Assembly (NCBI GenBank): GCA_003222675.1
Contig: QHWT01000049.1
Span: 167,313 to 231,312, forward strand
Direction of reading: 5' to 3'
DNA length: 64,000 bases
Source of the DNA: Acidobacteriota bacterium
GTDB taxonomy: Bacteria > Acidobacteriota > Vicinamibacteria > Vicinamibacterales > 2-12-FULL-66-21
Under the pieces are notes generated by a model. That model was given only the letters and a program-made list of their open reading frames with translations, had not been told where the DNA came from and did not search any database. The translations under genes and the position numbers were made by a program. Shown here one piece after another: positions 25,529 to 33,865 of the stretch. How positions within the stretch are numbered: position 1 is the stretch's first letter; each line of letters starts with the position of its first letter.

Positions 25529-26899
25529 ATGAAATTCAGGACGTGGCCGGTGGCGGCGTTTGGCCTCGGCGGACTGCTCCTGCTCGTCTTTTTGTCGGTG
25601 ATGGCGACATCACGAAGGGCGCAGGAGATTTACACGCAGCTCGATCAGCTCGACACGCATCATCGAAACGTCGACGCGAAGCTGCGGCGCCTGCGCGCGG
25701 ATGTGCATCTGTCCGGCATCTTCGTGCGCGACTATCTCCTCGACACGGAACGCCAGCGCGCACCCGAGTACCGCGAGAAGCTCGGCGAGTTCCGCTCGAG
25801 CACTCTCGCGACCGTGTCAGAGCTCGCGGCGCTCGCACGCGGCGACGGCGCGAACGATGACCAGTTCGTCAGCCTCCAGGGCAAGCTGGAAGACTACTGG
25901 GAAGCGTTCGAGCCGCTCTTCGACTGGACGCCGGTGGAAAAGCAGAACCTCGCCGCCCCGTTCCTGCGCCGACAGGTGCTGCCGCGCCGCGACGCAGTGC
26001 TCGTGATCGCGCAGCAGATCGAAGACCTGAACAACGCGAACCTCGACTCGCAGCGCATCGAAGTGGATCGCCGTTATGAAGCGTTCCGCAACGATCTCCG
26101 CAAGCTGCTCTGGCAAACCCTTCTTCTTGGCCTCGTCGTTGCGGCAGTCGCGGTGTTTCGGCTGCGCGTGCTCGAAGGCCGGTCCGAAGCACAGCGTGAG
26201 ATTGCGGAAGATGCGGAGCGGCTGATGCGCCACCTGTCGCAGCAGCTCGTCGCAACGCAGGAAGACGAGCGAAAGAAGCTCTCGCGGGAGCTGCACGACC
26301 ATGTAGGGCAGCTGCTGACCGCGCTCCGGATGGAGCTCGGGCGGATCGATCGCGTGCGCGCGACCGGTGATAAGGCCATCGCTGGCGCAGTGGGCGAGTG
26401 CCGCCAGCTCGTGGACTACCTGGTTCACGTGGTGCGGGATCTCGCGCTCGGGCTGAGACCGACGATGCTGGATGACTTCGGTCTGCAGCCTGCGCTCGAG
26501 TGGCTCGTGCGCGACGTCAGCCGCCGGTCGACGCTCGACATCGACCTCCGCGTCAACGGCCACATCGACGCGCTCGAGGATCAATGCCGAACGTGCGTCT
26601 ACCGAGTTGTCCAGGAGGCGCTGACCAACTGCGTCCGGCACTCGGAGGCCTCCCGCGTGCAGATTACGATCAGCGGTACTTCCGACACGCTCGAGGTGTC
26701 GATTGTCGACGACGGGAATGGATTCGATCAGTTGCGGCACCGTGACGGGCTCGGCCTGCGCGGCATTGTCGAGCGTGTCAAAGAGCTGCACGGCACGGTA
26801 ACGGTCCTCAGCGCGCCGGATGCCGGCACCACGGTTTGCCTGTCGCTGCCGATTCGGACCACCCAGCTGGAGGATCATCTTGCGCGTGCTGCTGGCTGA
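25529..26899 (+). CDS. NarL-type sensor histidine kinase
   Basis: This 456-residue membrane kinase has two transmembrane segments (about residues 10-28 and 195-212). They flank a helical CHASE3/4-helix-like periplasmic domain. The HisKA_3 dimerisation region SRELHDHVGQLLTALRMEL contains the phospho-His. The ATPase end has VVQEALTNCVRHSEAS, VDDGNGFD and GLGLRGIVERV. ATG at 25529 is preferred over an in-frame ATG at 25493 because it begins just before the first membrane helix. It overlaps the response regulator gene. Confidence 0.9.
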   Translation: MKFRTWPVAAFGLGGLLLLVFLSVMATSRRAQEIYTQLDQLDTHHRNVDAKLRRLRADVHLSGIFVRDYLLDTERQRAPEYREKLGEFRSSTLATVSELAALARGDGANDDQFVSLQGKLEDYWEAFEPLFDWTPVEKQNLAAPFLRRQVLPRRDAVLVIAQQIEDLNNANLDSQRIEVDRRYEAFRNDLRKLLWQTLLLGLVVAAVAVFRLRVLEGRSEAQREIAEDAERLMRHLSQQLVATQEDERKKLSRELHDHVGQLLTALRMELGRIDRVRATGDKAIAGAVGECRQLVDYLVHVVRDLALGLRPTMLDDFGLQPALEWLVRDVSRRSTLDIDLRVNGHIDALEDQCRTCVYRVVQEALTNCVRHSEASRVQITISGTSDTLEVSIVDDGNGFDQLRHRDGLGLRGIVERVKELHGTVTVLSAPDAGTTVCLSLPIRTTQLEDHLARAAG

Positions 26900-27521
26900 C
26901 GATCACGGGATCGTCCGCCTCGGGCTCAAGAGCCTGCTCGAAAGTGAACCTGGCCTCAGCATCGTCGCTGAAGCAGCCGATGGCCTGGAGGCGCTCCGCC
27001 TGTGCGAGGAGCAGGCACCGGACACGCTCATCGTCGACATTGCCATGCCGAAGATGAACGGCATCGAGGTCGCCGCCCGCGTCCAGAAGCTCGCGCACCC
27101 GCCGAGAGTGATCATTCTCAGCATGCATGCCGACGAGTCATACATCCTGCGCGCGCTCGCCGCTGGCGCGCGCGCCTACTTGCTGAAGGACGCGACCGAC
27201 GAGGACCTGCTGCCCGCGATCCGATCCGTCGCGGCTGGGAAGCCATTTTTCAGCGGTGCGGTGACGGCCGTCCTCGTTGCGGATTACATGCGCCGGCTGC
27301 AGGCGCGGGGCCTCACCGATTCGTATCACCTGCTCACGCATCGAGAGAAGGAAGTGCTGCAGCTGCTGGCCGAAGGGCGATCGAACAAGGAGGTCGCCAG
27401 CGAACTCGATCTCGGATTGTCCACGGTCGAGACACACCGCGCGAATCTGATGCTCAAGCTGAACCTGCACAACACCGCGGAGATCGTGCTCTACGCCGTC
27501 CGCAAAGGGATCATCGTCTAA
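26880..27521 (+). CDS. NarL/FixJ-family response regulator
   Basis: This 213-residue regulator has a receiver with phospho-Asp in TLIVDIAMPKMNG and a C-terminal LuxR helix-turn-helix (LTHREKEVLQLLAEGRSNKEVA). The TTG at 26880 is chosen because GGAGG lies 6-7 bases upstream and the receiver strand LRVLLADDH starts there. It overlaps the kinase gene by 20 bp, so it is the kinase's cognate partner. Confidence 0.92.
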   Translation: MRVLLADDHGIVRLGLKSLLESEPGLSIVAEAADGLEALRLCEEQAPDTLIVDIAMPKMNGIEVAARVQKLAHPPRVIILSMHADESYILRALAAGARAYLLKDATDEDLLPAIRSVAAGKPFFSGAVTAVLVADYMRRLQARGLTDSYHLLTHREKEVLQLLAEGRSNKEVASELDLGLSTVETHRANLMLKLNLHNTAEIVLYAVRKGIIV

Positions 27522-27546
27522 CCTGACAGGTTGGTGGAAAGCCAGG

Positions 27547-27570
27547 CAGGCTGCGCTCTTCAGCAGCCTG
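27547..27570 (+). terminator. Hairpin after the two-component genes (repeat-type or attenuating)
   Basis: CAGGCTGC (27547-27554) pairs with GCAGCCTG (27563-27570) around GCTCTTCA. There is no U-tract, so it is not a strong Rho-independent terminator. The CTCTTCAG loop resembles hairpin B of the dispersed elements. Confidence 0.4.
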
Positions 27571-27595
27571 TAATCGTGTGCGATAGACTCTCGTG

Positions 27596-28429
27596 ATGGC
27601 TTCATCGAGAATCACCGTCGCGCACAGTCCCGATTCGGATGATGCCTTCATGTTTTACGGGCTGGCCAGCGGCGCCGTCGATACGGTTGGCATCGAGGTC
27701 GACCAGGTCCTCTCTGACATCGAGACGTTGAATCGTGCGGCCTTCGAAGGGAAGTACGAAGTCACCGCCGTCTCGTTTCATGCGTACGCGCACCTCGTCG
27801 ACAAGTATCAGTTGTTGCCGCACGGTGCCAGCATGGGCGACCGCTACGGTCCCATCGTGGTGACGAAGAAGAATGGCGTATCGGAAATCAAAGGACGGAA
27901 CATTGCCATCCCCGGCACGCTCACGACCGCATATCTTGCATTGCGGCTTTACCAGCCGTCATTCGACTACGTCGTCGTCCCATTCGACGAGATTCAGCAG
28001 TTCGTCCTGGCGGGCAACGCAGATGCGGGACTGCTGATTCATGAGGGACAGCTCACGTATGCGGATGAAGGATTGAAGAAGATCGTCGATCTCGGCGAGT
28101 GGTGGTCCAATCGCACGGGCGGACTGCCGCTTCCGCTCGGGGGGAACATCATCCGCCGCGATCTCGGTCCCGAGATGATCCGCAAGGTGTCAAAGCTGCT
28201 GCACGACAGCATTGCTTACGCGCTGTCGCACCGGAAGGAAGCCATCGATTACGCGCAGCAGTTCGGCCGCGGTCTCGACAAGGAGCGAACCGACAAATTC
28301 GTCGGCATGTACGTCAACGATCTCACGCTCGGTTACGGTGAACGGGGCCGGAAGGGGGTCGAGCGGCTGATGACGGAGGCGTTCGAGAAAGGGCTCATCC
28401 CGAGACCGGTACCCGTCGAATTCGCGTAA
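27596..28429 (+). CDS. mqnD: Menaquinone biosynthesis protein MqnD (1,4-dihydroxy-6-naphthoate synthase)
   Basis: This 277-residue periplasmic-binding-fold enzyme converts cyclic dehypoxanthinyl futalosine to dihydroxynaphthoate in the futalosine menaquinone route. It has the typical start TVAHSPDSDDAFMFYGL, VSFHAYAHL, IPGTLTTAYLALRL, and GLLIHEGQLTY. The C-terminal YVNDLTLGYGERG is also conserved. ATG 27596 is preferred to GTG 27593. mqnE is 5.4 kb away and separated by the B12 operon. Confidence 0.93.
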   Translation: MASSRITVAHSPDSDDAFMFYGLASGAVDTVGIEVDQVLSDIETLNRAAFEGKYEVTAVSFHAYAHLVDKYQLLPHGASMGDRYGPIVVTKKNGVSEIKGRNIAIPGTLTTAYLALRLYQPSFDYVVVPFDEIQQFVLAGNADAGLLIHEGQLTYADEGLKKIVDLGEWWSNRTGGLPLPLGGNIIRRDLGPEMIRKVSKLLHDSIAYALSHRKEAIDYAQQFGRGLDKERTDKFVGMYVNDLTLGYGERGRKGVERLMTEAFEKGLIPRPVPVEFA

Positions 28430-28520
28430 CGGTTCACGGTTCACGGTTCACGGTTCACGGTTCATGGTTCATGGTTCACGGTTCACGGTTCATGGTTCAT
28501 GGTTCATGGTTCAACGTTCA
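28430..28520. repeat. Tandem array of GGTTCACGGTTCATGG words
   Basis: About eleven near-exact 8-bp units GGTTCACG or GGTTCATG run head to tail between the convergent mqnD and btuF genes. The same word family makes up the array at 13257-13345. It is not a CRISPR because there are no spacers. Confidence 0.85.
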
Positions 28521-28559
28521 ATGAGCTTGCAGCATGAGCATTCAGCATTGACCACGGTT

Positions 28560-29447
28560 TCACCGAAATGCCTCCGGGTGCAGCGCTTGCGCCATCAGGC
28601 GTGTCCCCTCGGCCACGCGCGGTCCCGGAATGACGAGGCGGTCGTCGACGAGGAACATCACCCGATGGCGGCGGACGGCCGGTAACGAGCCGAGCGCGTC
28701 CCAGACGTGCGTTTCCGCTGCCTGGTCGGCGGGCGGGAGCGCGCTGTTGCTCGCGCGGATCTCGAGGATGGCCTCAGGCCGGCGTGCGATGATCTGTTCC
28801 GTGCTCGCCTGCACGGCCTGCTGCTTTACATCCGCGAACACGTTGATGCCACCGGCGATCGCGAGCATGTCGTCGAGGAAGCCGATCCCACCGCTCGCAT
28901 AGATACCCCGCAACGCGGCGCGCTCGTGTCCGAACACCAGCAACGTTCGCGGCTTCGATCGATTTTTTACGCGCGTGCGGATCTCGGCGAGGCCGCGCTC
29001 GAGAGACGCGGCGACATCCCTCGCGTGTCCGTCGTGGCCGGTGACATCGCCGAGCGCGCGAATCGTGGACGTCACATCGGCGAGTCCCGCGTGCGTGTAT
29101 TCGTAGGAGGCGATGCCCGCGCGCTGGAGCTGCTGTTTCAGATCCGTCTGGCTGGCGTAGATCAGCACCAGGTCGGGCTTCAGCGACAGAATGCGCTCGA
29201 CGTCGGGGTCCAGCAGGGCCCCGACCTTCGGCAGTTTGCTCACTTCCGGGGGAAACGTGTCGAAGCTGCCAACGCCGACAACCTGCGGCCCGGCGCCAAT
29301 CGCGAACAGGATCTCGGTCGCCGCAGGGATCACAGAGATGATGCGATTTGGTGATTTTGTGATCTGGTGATTTGGTGATTGCGCAGCGGCGCCGCACAAC
29401 ATCAACATCAGCGTGAGCGCGATCAGCGGTTTCTTATCAGCAACCAT
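28560..29447 (-). CDS. btuF: Cobalamin ABC transporter substrate-binding protein (BtuF-like)
   Basis: This 295-residue periplasmic binding protein has a signal peptide (LIALTLMLMLCGAAA). The BtuF pattern follows: RIISVIPAATEILFAIGAG, VVGVGSFD, DPDVERILSLKPDLVLI and TRTLLVFGHER-like strands. Just after the signal peptide the residues QSPNHQITKSPN are encoded by an ATTTGGTGATT repeat (29343-29381). This looks like an insertion tolerated at the mature N-terminus. It is last in the B12 operon and overlaps btuC by 25 bp. Confidence 0.9.
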   Translation of the reverse strand: MVADKKPLIALTLMLMLCGAAAQSPNHQITKSPNRIISVIPAATEILFAIGAGPQVVGVGSFDTFPPEVSKLPKVGALLDPDVERILSLKPDLVLIYASQTDLKQQLQRAGIASYEYTHAGLADVTSTIRALGDVTGHDGHARDVAASLERGLAEIRTRVKNRSKPRTLLVFGHERAALRGIYASGGIGFLDDMLAIAGGINVFADVKQQAVQASTEQIIARRPEAILEIRASNSALPPADQAAETHVWDALGSLPAVRRHRVMFLVDDRLVIPGPRVAEGTRLMAQALHPEAFR

Positions 29448-30424
29448 AGGAAGAATGGCCCTCCGATGAGCGCGGTGATGATGCCGACGGGGAGCTCCAC
29501 CGGCGCGAGCAGCGTGCGCGCGAGCAGGTCACAACCGACGAGGAACGCCCCGCCGAAGAGCGCCGCGGCCGGTAGGACGAGCCGATGATCCGGGCCGACG
29601 AGCAGGCGCACCAGGTGGGGGATGACGATGCCCACGAATCCAATCGGCCCGCCAACGGAAACGGCGGCTCCCGTGGCGAGCGATGCGCTGAAGAATGCGG
29701 CGCGCTGCGCGACGGCGACGTTCAGTCCGCGTGACTCGGCGCTGTCGGGGCCGAGCGACAACAGGTTCAGCGGCCGCGCGAGCCACGCGAACGCCCCAAA
29801 CGCGAGCACGCCCAGCGGGAGCGACGCGAGAAGCGGTTCGTAGCTGCTTACGTCGAGATCTCCCATCAGCCAGCGCAGTGTGCGATACGTATCCGCGAAG
29901 TCCGCGAAGTACTGCACGAACAGGATCATTGCCGAGAGAAACGCGTTGAGCGTCACGCCGGCGAGCAGCAGCACGTTCGTCGAAAGACCACGGTGCCTGG
30001 CCTGCGCGAGCGCGTAGACGATCGCGACCGCCGCAACCGATCCAGCAAACGACGCGGCCGGCACCGCCGAGATGCCGAAGGCCGTCAGCGCCCAGTCGAA
30101 CGTGATCGCGAGCATGGCACCGAGCGCCGCGCCGGCTGACACCCCGAGCGTGAACGGCGTCGCGAGCGGATTGCGCAGCAGTCCCTGAAACACGACGCCC
30201 GCGGCCGCGAGGCACGCACCGACCCACGCGCCGGCAAGCGTGCGCGGCAGCCGGGCGACGAAGAAGATCTGCGCGTCGGCGTTGTCGCCAAAGGGAATCG
30301 AGAAATCGAACACGCGGCGCAGGCTGATCGATGTGGACCCGACGAGCGGCGCGAGCACGATCGCGGCGAGCGCGAGCGCACCAAAGGCAGTCACGGTCCG
30401 CAGGAACCGTGTGCCAAGCGTCAT
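29423..30424 (-). CDS. btuC: FecCD/BtuC-family ABC permease
   Basis: This 333-residue permease has about nine to ten membrane helices. Family motifs include RLPRTLAGAWVGACLAAAG, GVSAGAALGA, GLNVAVAQRAAFF, GPIGFVGIVIPHLVRLLVGPDH and the closing PVGIITALIGGPFFLWLL. The start overlaps the btuD stop as ATGA. Context with the cobalamin riboswitch supports vitamin B12 as substrate rather than iron siderophores. Confidence 0.93.
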   Translation of the reverse strand: MTLGTRFLRTVTAFGALALAAIVLAPLVGSTSISLRRVFDFSIPFGDNADAQIFFVARLPRTLAGAWVGACLAAAGVVFQGLLRNPLATPFTLGVSAGAALGAMLAITFDWALTAFGISAVPAASFAGSVAAVAIVYALAQARHRGLSTNVLLLAGVTLNAFLSAMILFVQYFADFADTYRTLRWLMGDLDVSSYEPLLASLPLGVLAFGAFAWLARPLNLLSLGPDSAESRGLNVAVAQRAAFFSASLATGAAVSVGGPIGFVGIVIPHLVRLLVGPDHRLVLPAAALFGGAFLVGCDLLARTLLAPVELPVGIITALIGGPFFLWLLIRNR

Positions 30425-31257
30425 GCGCCCTCTCCGGTCGAGAGCCGACGGACAGGAACGATGATGCGATGGCCCGACGGGTGATTCATCACGTCGGCGT
30501 CCACGCCGTAGAGCCGCCGCACGTTGTCACGCGTCAGCACGTCCTCGATTCCGCCGGAGGCCAGCACGACTCCCTCACGCATCAGCACGAGCGTGCTGCA
30601 CAACGACGCCGCGAGGTTCAGATCGTGCGTCGATACGACGATGGCTACGCCGCGCTCGTCGTGCAGGCGTCGCAGCAGAGCCGCCACTTCGAGTTGATAT
30701 CCAAGATCGAGTGATGCCGTCGGCTCATCCAGCAGGAGGATACCGGGCACGGTTGATTCTTCCGCCTTCAGGCGGACGTCTCTGCGATCGACCTGCGCCA
30801 ACGCGGCGGCGATCACCACACGCTGCTTTTCACCGCCACTGAGCGTAGCGAACAAACGATTCTTCAGATTGAGCGTGCCGGTCGCGTCGAGCATTTCCTC
30901 GACGATCGAGACATCCCCGGGCCCCTCGATCTCGAACGGGCCGAGATGCGGATACCGTCCCATCATGGCGACTTCGAGCGCCGTGTAGTCGAACGCGAGG
31001 TGCGTCTCCTGCGGCACGACCGCCATGCGGCGCGCGAGCACGGCCCGCGAGAGTAGGGTCAGGAGCGTACCGTCGAGCGTGACGCTGCCGCGCTGCGGCT
31101 GCCGCGTTCCGGCGAGCAGCCGCAAGAGCGTCGTCTTGCCGGACCCGTTCGGACCCAGGATGCCGACGAAGCCGTCAGCCGGGACGTCGAGCGACACGCC
31201 GCGGACGACAGGCGTGCGCTCGTCGTAGGAGAACCACGCGTCAGCGGCTCGCAGCAA
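30421..31257 (-). CDS. btuD: B12-type ABC transporter ATPase with a repeat-encoded insertion
   Basis: This 278-residue ATPase has Walker A GPNGSGKTT near residue 35, the Q-loop PQETHLAFDY, signature LSGGEKQRV, Walker B ILLLDEPTASLD and STHDLNLA. Between the signature helix and Walker B there is an extra segment, VDRRDVRLKAEESTVPG. It is encoded by a palindrome (TCCGCCTTCAGGCGGA at 30761-30776) of the dispersed hairpin type. Homologues normally run from ALAQ straight into the Walker-B strand. The start is TTG at 31257, overlapping the receptor gene. Confidence 0.92.
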   Translation of the reverse strand: MLRAADAWFSYDERTPVVRGVSLDVPADGFVGILGPNGSGKTTLLRLLAGTRQPQRGSVTLDGTLLTLLSRAVLARRMAVVPQETHLAFDYTALEVAMMGRYPHLGPFEIEGPGDVSIVEEMLDATGTLNLKNRLFATLSGGEKQRVVIAAALAQVDRRDVRLKAEESTVPGILLLDEPTASLDLGYQLEVAALLRRLHDERGVAIVVSTHDLNLAASLCSTLVLMREGVVLASGGIEDVLTRDNVRRLYGVDADVMNHPSGHRIIVPVRRLSTGEGA

Positions 31258-33490
31258 TGCGCAAGCCCGCCATCGCCCCGCGACCGAGCGCGGGGAAGCC
31301 GAAGGCTTCCTCGTATCGCCGGTCGAACAGGTTTTCCACGCGTCCGAACAGCTCGACCTGCCGGATCAGCTTCCATGCGGCGCCGGCGTGCCACACGGCG
31401 AAGCCCGGTGCGACGAACAGACCGCCGAAGGCGCCGAGCGACGGTTCGACGTCGAGCACGCGCCCGCGGCCGCCGCCGCGGATCCATCCGGAGAGGCGTC
31501 CGTCCGAAGCGGCGAGATCCAGCGACCACTGATGGCGGGGGCGGCGAAGCAGCGCGTCTCCCGCCTTGAACGGTGGAGGCGCGGCGCCGCCATTGTCGAC
31601 GGCAAGAATGTCGCTGTCGAGGAAGGTGTAGCCGGCGCGCGCCTGCACGTCGAGCATCCCCACCCGCCCGCGCAGCGTCGATGCGAGCTCCAACCCGCGC
31701 GCGCGCGCGTTCGAGATGTTGTCGGTGCGAAAGTGGCTCGATTGCTGGAAGCGCCCGACGGCGACGATCAGGTCATCGAACGTGTTGCGGAACAGCGTCG
31801 CTGCGATCAGCGCGTGCCCGGACGCGAGCACCTGGTCGACGCCCGCCTCGACGCTGCGGCTCCTTTCCGGCTTCAGCGATGGATTGTCGGTGAAGGCAAT
31901 CTCGAACGCGTCGGGCGGACGAATCCCGCTTCCCGCGGACGCGCGCAGCTTCGTCGAACGCGCCGCGCCAGGGCGAACATACCAGGCGGCAGCGATCCGC
32001 GGGTTCGCCGAGACCACGCGATCAGAGTCAAACGCGGGACGAGAGCTGAACGGTTGCGAGATGCCCGCAAGTGGATCGCGCCGGATGTCTTCGACGCGAA
32101 GACCGGCCGTCACGAACACGCGATCGGCCGCGCTCCAGCGCCCTTCGCCGAAATAGCCGGCGATCGACCGGGTCACCGGAATCTCGGCGGAGGTGTCGTC
32201 CGTGATGAACGTGCTCGTCGCACGCTCGCGCTGGAATTCAACGCCGGCCGAGAGATCGAGCCCACGCCATATGCTGACATCCGATTGCGCCCGCGCCGAC
32301 CAGCGCTTCGATGAAGATTCCGATGCGCCGAACGGGCTCCGAAAGTCGCCATCGATGTTGTTCCACGTCAACTGCGCGTGCGTGCGCACCCGGGACCCCG
32401 AGGGCACCGTCCCTCCAATCGAGCCGATCCAGCGATCGTCCCGCCCGCGTGAGACAGGATCGATGCCTTCGAACGCGCCAACCGGATTCGAGCCGAACGC
32501 GCCGGGGAATCCGCGGTCATCGCTCTCGAAGCGCAGTTCGCCGCGAACCGACGCACCGCTGCCATGCCTCCATCCGCCGCTGGCACCCGCGCTCGTCCGC
32601 AGGTAATTGTCGTTGACAACCTTCGCGCCGGGCGCGAGACGCGTCCCGTTGAAGCCGTCACTGATAAGGCGCTCGACGCCCGCGCCCCACTCCCACGCGT
32701 TCCACGCGCCGGACGAAGAAGCGGCCGCGCGAGCTGTGCCGAAGCTCCCGCCTTCCAGCAACACGTCAGCGCGAATCGGTCCGCCGCTGCGCGTGACAAT
32801 GCGGACGACAGCCCCGATCGCGTTCGATCCGTAAAGGGCACTCTGCGGCCCGCGCACGATCTCGATCCGGTCGATATTGTCGGTCGACAGATGCGCGAAA
32901 TCGAAGCCGCCGCCGAACGCGTTCGCCTGCACGCCGTCGATGAACACGAGCGTGTAGTCCGATTCGCCGCCGCGCGGAAAGACGCTGGTCAATGCGCCCA
33001 TGCCGCCGCTGCGCGTGACGGTCAGTCCGGGGACCTCACGTAAGGCATCCGCGACCGTCATCAACTGGCGCGCGCGGAGCTCGGAGGCGGCGACGATCGT
33101 CACTGACGACGACGCCTGCGACAATGGCACGTCGACTTGCGCCGCCGACACCACGATCGATTCGGACACGGCGCTCAACTGCAGCCGTACCGTGCCCGCA
33201 TCGCGCGGCGCGCCGCCGGCCGTCAGATCGAGCGCGACCGGTGCCGCGGCGAACCCGTCGAGCGCCACGCGCAACTCGCAGCGTCCCGCGACGTCTGACG
33301 TTTTGAATCGGCCTTCCGCATCGGTGATCGCGGAGGCCGCGACAGACGATCCGCAGACGATGACAACCTGCGCCCCAGGCGCGGCGCGCGACTCGGGATC
33401 GACGACGCGTCCTTCGACGATCGAAGCGTCGGCACGCGCGATGAGGATTAGACTGAGGGCTGTAAAAAAGACGGACGTGCGGAAGAGCAC
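31241..33490 (-). CDS. btuB: TonB-dependent outer-membrane receptor, probably for cobalamin (BtuB-like)
   Basis: This 749-residue receptor starts at GTG 33490, behind AAAGGAGG (33502-33495), which supports this start over the longer frame. It has a signal peptide (FFTALSLILIARADA), a carboxypeptidase-regulatory-like domain (VEGRVVDPESRAAPGA), and a plug domain with TVADALREVPGLTVTRSGG and IDRIEIVRGPQSALYGSNA. The beta-barrel ends in FGRVENLFDRRYEEAFG and LRIAASR. First in the operon with BtuDCF and directly under a cobalamin riboswitch, it is most likely the B12 receptor. Confidence 0.9.
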   Translation of the reverse strand: MLFRTSVFFTALSLILIARADASIVEGRVVDPESRAAPGAQVVIVCGSSVAASAITDAEGRFKTSDVAGRCELRVALDGFAAAPVALDLTAGGAPRDAGTVRLQLSAVSESIVVSAAQVDVPLSQASSSVTIVAASELRARQLMTVADALREVPGLTVTRSGGMGALTSVFPRGGESDYTLVFIDGVQANAFGGGFDFAHLSTDNIDRIEIVRGPQSALYGSNAIGAVVRIVTRSGGPIRADVLLEGGSFGTARAAASSSGAWNAWEWGAGVERLISDGFNGTRLAPGAKVVNDNYLRTSAGASGGWRHGSGASVRGELRFESDDRGFPGAFGSNPVGAFEGIDPVSRGRDDRWIGSIGGTVPSGSRVRTHAQLTWNNIDGDFRSPFGASESSSKRWSARAQSDVSIWRGLDLSAGVEFQRERATSTFITDDTSAEIPVTRSIAGYFGEGRWSAADRVFVTAGLRVEDIRRDPLAGISQPFSSRPAFDSDRVVSANPRIAAAWYVRPGAARSTKLRASAGSGIRPPDAFEIAFTDNPSLKPERSRSVEAGVDQVLASGHALIAATLFRNTFDDLIVAVGRFQQSSHFRTDNISNARARGLELASTLRGRVGMLDVQARAGYTFLDSDILAVDNGGAAPPPFKAGDALLRRPRHQWSLDLAASDGRLSGWIRGGGRGRVLDVEPSLGAFGGLFVAPGFAVWHAGAAWKLIRQVELFGRVENLFDRRYEEAFGFPALGRGAMAGLRIAASR

Positions 33491-33542
33491 CGGGCCTCCT
33501 TTCGGCGTGCTCACGCGCCGATGGCTGAAATGAACGGGCCCG

Positions 33543-33790
33543 GGCGGCCAGGTATCCTGGCTTGCGGATCAGCGCGCGCATCCTCGGCCTTCCCATGATT
33601 GGCGGATCCCTGAGATCCTCTCGGGCGGATCGAAAGATCCGGTCGGCGGATCTAAAGATCCGCCCTACCTTTCACAGTGACTGCCGGTCGTACCGGCGTG
33701 AAGAATGGCGCTCCCCGCTTACAGTGGCGGCACCGCGTAGGCTTCGCACCCACTTCGCATGACCGCCGGGCATCAGGTGAATCATGTCGG
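33543..33790 (-). promoter_or_regulatory. Cobalamin (AdoCbl-type) riboswitch controlling the B12 uptake operon
   Basis: Read on the minus strand the leader contains CCCGGCGGTCATGCGAAGTG, GGTGCGAAGCC, then GCCGCCACTGTAAGCG (core, 33729-33714), a CACTGTG arm, ATGGGAAGGCC and the B12 box GCAAGCCAGGATACCTGGCC (33565-33546). These are the ordered conserved blocks of the cobalamin riboswitch. It lies immediately upstream of the TonB receptor and btuDCF and would reduce expression when cobalamin is plentiful. A repeat element sits in one peripheral arm. Confidence 0.88.
33601..33669. repeat. Hairpin repeat inserted inside the riboswitch
   Basis: Palindromes GGCGGATCTAAAGATCCGCC and GGATCGAAAGATCC plus a further GGATCC...GAGATCC arm lie between the CACTGTG and GGGAAGG blocks of the riboswitch. 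They match the dispersed paired-hairpin elements in stem size, TAAAGA/GAAAGA loop and the flanking CCCTAC. Confidence 0.8.
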
Positions 33791-33865
33791 TGCTCCGCGC
33801 AAGAGTGCGACGTGCTGGGTGCTCGGCGCACCGACGATCGACAAGTATACTAGTAACAGCGGCTC

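Noticed and set aside
28430-28520. CRISPR-like direct repeats
   Set aside because: Units are 8 bp and contiguous with no spacers; no cas genes are nearby.
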